Assembly: GCA_045533955.1 (NCBI GenBank)
Contig: JAZSIU010000075.1
Location: 1-28,505, forward strand
Length of the DNA stretch: 28,505 nucleotides
Direction of reading: 5' to 3'
DNA from: HGM04593 sp045533955
GTDB taxonomy: Bacteria > Bacteroidota > Bacteroidia > Bacteroidales > Bacteroidaceae
Part shown: one piece after another, positions 24,965 to 28,505 of the stretch
Layout: each line of letters opens with the position of its first letter
Numbering within the stretch: the first letter of the stretch is position 1
Position numbers and translations under genes: made by a program
The notes under the pieces: generated by a model
The model's input: the letters and a program-made list of their open reading frames with translations, nothing else
Told to the model about the DNA's origin: nothing
The model's database searches: none

Positions 24965-25891
24965 ATGAATGACAAAGAGGTGCAAGAGGCGTCGGTATTT
25001 AAGCGGCCGCTGTGGGTGGCACTGTTTGCGCTGACGGCTGCGGTGGCGTGGGGATGGGCTTATCCTCTTATTAAATTGGGATTCAAAGAGTTTGCTATTG
25101 ACGCAGATATGACAGGGGCAAAGATGCTGTTCGCAGGAGTGCGCTTTTCTATTGCGGGGGGTATTGTGCTGCTGCTGGCGTTGATTAAAGGATGCCGATT
25201 CGCTGTTAATGGTGCTGCGGGAGCTACTTATCTGTTGCTCTTTGCTCTTCTGAATACGACACTGCATTATGCTTTTTTCTACGTCGGACTATCGAACAGC
25301 GGTGGGGCGCGTGCAGCTATTCTTAATTCGCTTGGGGTGTTTATGTTGGTGATTTTGGCTTGCTTGTTTTACAAGAGCGACAGGCTGACGGTGCGTAAGA
25401 TTGTGGGCTGTGCGACGGGCTTTGCAGGTATTCTGTTGCTTAATATGGAGGCGGGCGAGAGTGGGGCTTTTACGCCGGCTGGCGATGGGATGATTATTCT
25501 GAATGCTTTGTGTGCGGCGTTTGCAGGGCTTATGACACGTGGGCTGGGGAGAATGGCCGACGTGTTTGTGGCCACGGGATATAGTTTGGCGGCCGGCGGT
25601 GTGATGCTGGCGGCGTTGGGGATTGCTCTGGGAGGCTCGCTGCCTGTGATTACGCTAAAAGGATGTCTCATCCTGCTGCTGCTTGTGCTTATCTCGTCGC
25701 TCTGTTTCACGCTTTATAATAAATTACTTACTTGTAACCCGGTGGGGAAGGTGGCTATCTTTAATTCGCTGATTCCTGTAGTGGGGGCTGCTACGTCGTG
25801 CCTATGTTTGGGCGAGGTGTTCTACGTCAGTTATATTGCGGCGGCGCTGTTGGCAATGATTGGTATTTATATTATAAATAGTGATAGATGA
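24965..25891 (+). CDS. DMT-superfamily (EamA) permease
   Basis: A 308-residue inner-membrane protein with about ten predicted transmembrane helices in two EamA halves. The first half begins VALFALTAAVAWGWAYPLIK and contains the family-typical ALLNTTLHYAFFYVGLSNSG; the second begins near MIILNALCAAFAGLMTRGLG and ends with IAALLAMIGIYIINS. Members export amino acids, purines or other small metabolites; the substrate cannot be told. The ATG at 24965 is chosen because the longer reading (from a TTG at 24935) would run through the promoter. Confidence 0.88.
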   Translation: MNDKEVQEASVFKRPLWVALFALTAAVAWGWAYPLIKLGFKEFAIDADMTGAKMLFAGVRFSIAGGIVLLLALIKGCRFAVNGAAGATYLLLFALLNTTLHYAFFYVGLSNSGGARAAILNSLGVFMLVILACLFYKSDRLTVRKIVGCATGFAGILLLNMEAGESGAFTPAGDGMIILNALCAAFAGLMTRGLGRMADVFVATGYSLAAGGVMLAALGIALGGSLPVITLKGCLILLLLVLISSLCFTLYNKLLTCNPVGKVAIFNSLIPVVGAATSCLCLGEVFYVSYIAAALLAMIGIYIINSDR

Positions 25892-26118
25892 GTGGTGTTT
25901 ATGAGTTGAACGGATAAGTGTTAACGTTTTTTAAACTATTGAATATTCCTTGTGAATGATTGACAATCAATAAAATACCCTCTCCTGTTATTAAGCGTTG
26001 ATATTTTGCGCGGTTGCAATTTTGTTGTTGATTTAGTAAATTTGTTTTGTATTGTTATCGGGATAAGCTTTTAAATTCTAAATAGCTTCTAAATACAACA
26101 TAAATTATCACGACTTAA
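25892..26118. other. Intergenic region with promoter and a short palindrome
   Basis: TTG (26014-26016), 20 nt, then TAAATTTG (26037-26044) makes a plausible promoter for the regulator/kinase pair with a leader of about 70 nt. TGATTG-A-CAATCA (25957-25969) is a perfect palindrome that might be an operator. No gene seen. Confidence 0.55.
26014..26044 (+). promoter_or_regulatory. Putative promoter of the regulator/kinase pair
   Basis: A -33-like TTG at 26014-26016 and an exact TAAATTTG at 26037-26044, spaced 20 nt apart. Stronger TTTTG matches lie at other distances, so the -33 assignment is uncertain. Confidence 0.6.
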
Positions 26119-26688
26119 ATGGAAATAGAAAAATCTGTATATACCGAGCTGCGTAACGCGGTTGAGAGAACCTTTGGGGTGAGGTTGGTAACGCCTAAGC
26201 ATTTTGATGCTCTCTCCTATGAACTAAGCGGGCACGGATATTCGTTGAGCTCAACCACCCTCAGACGCTTTTGGGGCTATCAGGAGCAGCGCGAAAATTC
26301 TAAACCAAGCTATAACACGCTGAATATTCTTGCGCGTTATGTGGGATATATAGATTTTGGAAATTTTCTCGAGGCTCTCTCGCGAGAGACTGTGATAGAG
26401 AGCGGATTTATTAACAATCGCAGTGTGAATGTACGCAATCTTACTCCAAAAACAATGCTGAAGCTTCAATGGAAGCCCGACAGAAGTGTCATTGTGCGTT
26501 TCGAGGGGCAAGACTTGTTCTCGGTGGTGCAGTCGACGAATAGCAAACTAAAGGAGGGCGACTATTTTCATTGCAGCTTTTTTGTTGATGGCGAACCGCT
26601 GTTGCTGAATTGTCTTTTGCGCAAGGATTGTCAACCTACCGATTATATTTGCGGGCGTGAGGGCGGTATAAAATTCAATATTATTTGA
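26119..26688 (+). CDS. Conserved Bacteroidales protein, possible DNA-binding N-terminus, partner of the LRR kinase
   Basis: A 189-residue soluble protein without signal peptide. Residues about 20-85 (LVTPKHFDALSYELSGHGYS, LSSTTLRRFWGY, then a YNTLNILARYVGY segment) look like a helical, helix-turn-helix-type domain in which S-STTLRRFWGY would be the recognition helix. Residues about 105-189 (NLTPKTMLKLQWKPDRSVIV, FEGQDLFSVV, NSKLKEGDYFHCSFFV, ending GGIKFNII) form a beta-rich domain recurrent in Bacteroidales proteins of unknown function. It ends at 26688, 2 nt before the kinase start, so translation is probably coupled. A role as the kinase's target or output regulator is inference only. Confidence 0.75.
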   Translation: MEIEKSVYTELRNAVERTFGVRLVTPKHFDALSYELSGHGYSLSSTTLRRFWGYQEQRENSKPSYNTLNILARYVGYIDFGNFLEALSRETVIESGFINNRSVNVRNLTPKTMLKLQWKPDRSVIVRFEGQDLFSVVQSTNSKLKEGDYFHCSFFVDGEPLLLNCLLRKDCQPTDYICGREGGIKFNII

Positions 26689-26690
26689 TT

Positions 26691-28340
26691 ATGCAGGATG
26701 TCGCGAGTGATGTCTCGGGTTATATAAAAGCAGGCGAGGCGGATATTGTGCCTATTGAAGCGCCTTACAGAAGCGGTGCTACGTCGATTCCTTATATTTA
26801 CAGGGCAGCCGGCAGGCAGTTTTTTATGAAGAAACTGCGTCCCGAACTTGTCGATAATGTTCAGTATCGTAATCTTTTCGAGAAGGAGTTTGAGGTTGGA
26901 AAGGGAATAAATCACCAGAATATAGTCCGATACGAGGAGCTACACAACGACAGCGATAATGTTTATATACTGATGGAGTATATAAGTGGGGCGACGCTCG
27001 AGCAGAAAGTAGCTGCAATGCCCGAGTATTTTACTAAGCGTGCCAATGTGGATAAGTTCCTGACCCAGATTCTCGCGGCACTCGATTATATGCATAAAAA
27101 GCAGATAGTGCACTGCGACCTTACACCGCGCAATATTATGTTCACGCGCGTAAATAACGATGTAAAAATTCTTGACCTCGGATTCTGCTATTGTGATAGT
27201 TTTTATAATACCGCCGGACGCACTTATACTTTCGCGGCACCCGAGCAGAAAGTCTCCAATGGGGTAATTGATTCTCGCACCGATGTTTACGGCGTTGGGA
27301 AATTGCTCGAATATATTGAGCGTAATACCGATGGACGACTGCCGCGATTATATAAAGCTATTATGCGGCGCGCTCTTGAGAAAGACCCCGAGAAGCGCTT
27401 CCAGAGCAGCGGTGAGATTTTAGAGATTCTGCGCAGGGAGAAAAAGACGTCCCAAAGAATTACCATTGCGGTGATACTTGGGCTCGTGCTTCTGCCCGCG
27501 CTCTTTTATGTCAGTAAGACCCAATGGTTCGATGAGCTGTATAATGATTTTGTGTGGATTGTAAAACCTGTCGATTATGATATTAAGCATAATCAGGTTT
27601 ATTATAAATTCGGTGCAGATAGTACGCTTGCGGTCGTGGGCAGTGAACTGAATACTAATGCTATGATTGTGGCAGAGGTGCCTTTCAAGGGTAAAAAGTA
27701 TAGGGTAACATCTATCGCCGAGAGGGCTTTTTACCGTGCCGGGCATCTTAAGTCGGTATATATTCCTGAGGGCATCGAGACTATTGGTAAAGAGGCGTTC
27801 AAGCATTGCAACGGAGTGAGCTCGGTTGAGCTTCCCAACAGTGTGGTCGAGATTGGGATGGGCGCTTTTTCTACTATGAGAGGTCTTGAGAAGGTGAAGC
27901 TCTCTAACGCTTTAAAAGAGGTTGGTACCACTGTCTTTGCTTTTTGTGAGAAGCTAATGGCGGTGAATATCCCCGAGGGTGTAACGCATTTGTGTGTCGA
28001 TGCTTTCGCGTGGGATAGTTGTGTGGTGAGTGTTTCGCTGCCAAGCTCGCTCGAGATTATCGACCGCGGTGTCTTTTGGTACTGCTCCAGCTTGAAGGAG
28101 ATTACTATTCCGCAGAGTGTGAAGCGTTTGGGCGATTATTGCTTCTATTATTGCAGTGCGCTGACTGATGTGTATATGCTACCCACTGTTCCACCCGAAA
28201 TTTGTACCCCTTTTAAGTATAATAATGTTACTATTCACGTGCCTAAAGGGTGTGCCGATGCTTATCGCGCGGCGTCGGGATATGAATATTTTGAAATTGT
28301 TGATGATATTCCGCCTGCCGATGAGGCGGTGTCCGAATAG
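26691..28340 (+). CDS. Membrane protein kinase with BspA-type leucine-rich repeat sensor
   Basis: A 549-residue type of receptor kinase. Residues about 20-250 are a protein kinase fold: a degenerate nucleotide loop (SGATSIPYIY), Lys47 in FFMKKL, HCDLTPRN with catalytic Asp143 and Asn148, DLG at 162-164 in place of DFG, AAPEQ (182-186), TDVYGVGKLL and the KDPEKRF Arg. One transmembrane helix follows (about 257-273). The rest, about 335-535, has BspA/LRR_5 repeats: SIAERAFYRAGHLKSVYIPE, then IGKEAFKHCNGVSSVELPNS and similar units. The LRR part should face the periplasm. An ATG at 26691 is used; a TTG at 26685 is less likely. Bacterial kinases of this architecture are known mainly from sequence; ligand and substrates are unknown. 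Confidence 0.85.
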   Translation: MQDVASDVSGYIKAGEADIVPIEAPYRSGATSIPYIYRAAGRQFFMKKLRPELVDNVQYRNLFEKEFEVGKGINHQNIVRYEELHNDSDNVYILMEYISGATLEQKVAAMPEYFTKRANVDKFLTQILAALDYMHKKQIVHCDLTPRNIMFTRVNNDVKILDLGFCYCDSFYNTAGRTYTFAAPEQKVSNGVIDSRTDVYGVGKLLEYIERNTDGRLPRLYKAIMRRALEKDPEKRFQSSGEILEILRREKKTSQRITIAVILGLVLLPALFYVSKTQWFDELYNDFVWIVKPVDYDIKHNQVYYKFGADSTLAVVGSELNTNAMIVAEVPFKGKKYRVTSIAERAFYRAGHLKSVYIPEGIETIGKEAFKHCNGVSSVELPNSVVEIGMGAFSTMRGLEKVKLSNALKEVGTTVFAFCEKLMAVNIPEGVTHLCVDAFAWDSCVVSVSLPSSLEIIDRGVFWYCSSLKEITIPQSVKRLGDYCFYYCSALTDVYMLPTVPPEICTPFKYNNVTIHVPKGCADAYRAASGYEYFEIVDDIPPADEAVSE

Positions 28341-28368
28341 GGGACGATTGGGTGATTGTTTATCAAGA

Positions 28369-28484
28369 GGGTGACCCAAAAGTCGAAAATTTACGAATTT
28401 GCGGTTGATTTATTCGGATACCTATCTGAGATAGCTTTCAAATATTCAATTCTCGCGAAGTAAAAAACACTTTTGGGTCATCCC
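28369..28484. repeat. 116-bp element bounded by inverted repeats
   Basis: GGGTGACCCAAAAGT (28369-28383) and ACTTTTGGGTCATCCC (28469-28484) share an exact 12-bp inverted core, TGACCCAAAAGT, plus G-rich outer ends. The interior (about 85 bp) has no open frame worth naming. A T-run (GTTTTTTTTG) follows the right arm, so it may act as a long-loop terminator for the kinase gene; it also has the shape of a miniature inverted-repeat element or an insertion-sequence remnant. No target duplication was clear. Confidence 0.55.
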
Positions 28485-28505
28485 CGTTTTTTTTGTCTGT
28501 TTTAA

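Noticed and set aside
24686..25267. 193-codon minus-strand frame
   Set aside because: Overlaps the DMT permease gene and its promoter antisense; the product is low-complexity and basic.

Overview
The window looks like a chromosomal segment of a member of the order Bacteroidales, probably a gut or oral relative of Prevotellaceae or Muribaculaceae; the genus cannot be fixed from the sequence alone. The evidence is a SusC/SusD pair, many lipoproteins with Bacteroidales-type signal peptides, a fused NfnAB-like oxidoreductase, a C-terminal tail resembling type IX secretion sorting domains, almost no Shine-Dalgarno sequences, and promoters of the Bacteroidetes type (TTTTG, about 19 nt, then TAnnTTTG).

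Left part (1-13000), mostly housekeeping. On the minus strand lie a beta-helix lipoprotein (276-1718) and the dipeptidase PepD (1829-3286). A gene-free stretch follows, with an 85-bp tandem repeat (3421-3690) and a possible 23-residue cationic peptide. The plus strand then carries a small membrane protein, an OmpH/Skp-like periplasmic lipoprotein and a thioredoxin. A convergent terminator separates these from a minus-strand beta-helix lipoprotein with a proline-rich repeat tail (5089-7152), AspA (7521-8933), and a likely serS-nfnAB operon (9271-12877).

Middle part (13400-24530), a surface and nutrient-uptake region on the plus strand. A Bacteroidetes-type promoter drives SusC (13540-16824), SusD (16845-18434) and a third lipoprotein (18522-19367), with a strong hairpin before the third gene and a terminator after it. 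No glycosidase or regulator accompanies them, so the substrate is unknown. A minus-strand remnant of a TrmH/SpoU-type RNA methyltransferase follows. Then comes a canonical promoter driving a 1391-residue modular secreted protein (20063-24238) and a 55-residue peptide of the MKKxYxxPE type (24285-24452), closed by a strong terminator.

Right part (24900-28505). A DMT-family permease has a promoter that appears related to the 85-bp repeat near 3500. A two-gene unit follows: a 189-residue protein with a possible DNA-binding N-terminus, then, 2 nt later, a membrane-anchored protein kinase with an extracytoplasmic BspA-type leucine-rich repeat domain and non-canonical catalytic motifs. The window ends in a 116-bp element bounded by inverted repeats.

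The best candidates for undescribed biology are the regulator/LRR-kinase pair, the giant surface protein with its small peptide, and the dispersed hairpin/promoter element with its possible cationic peptide.
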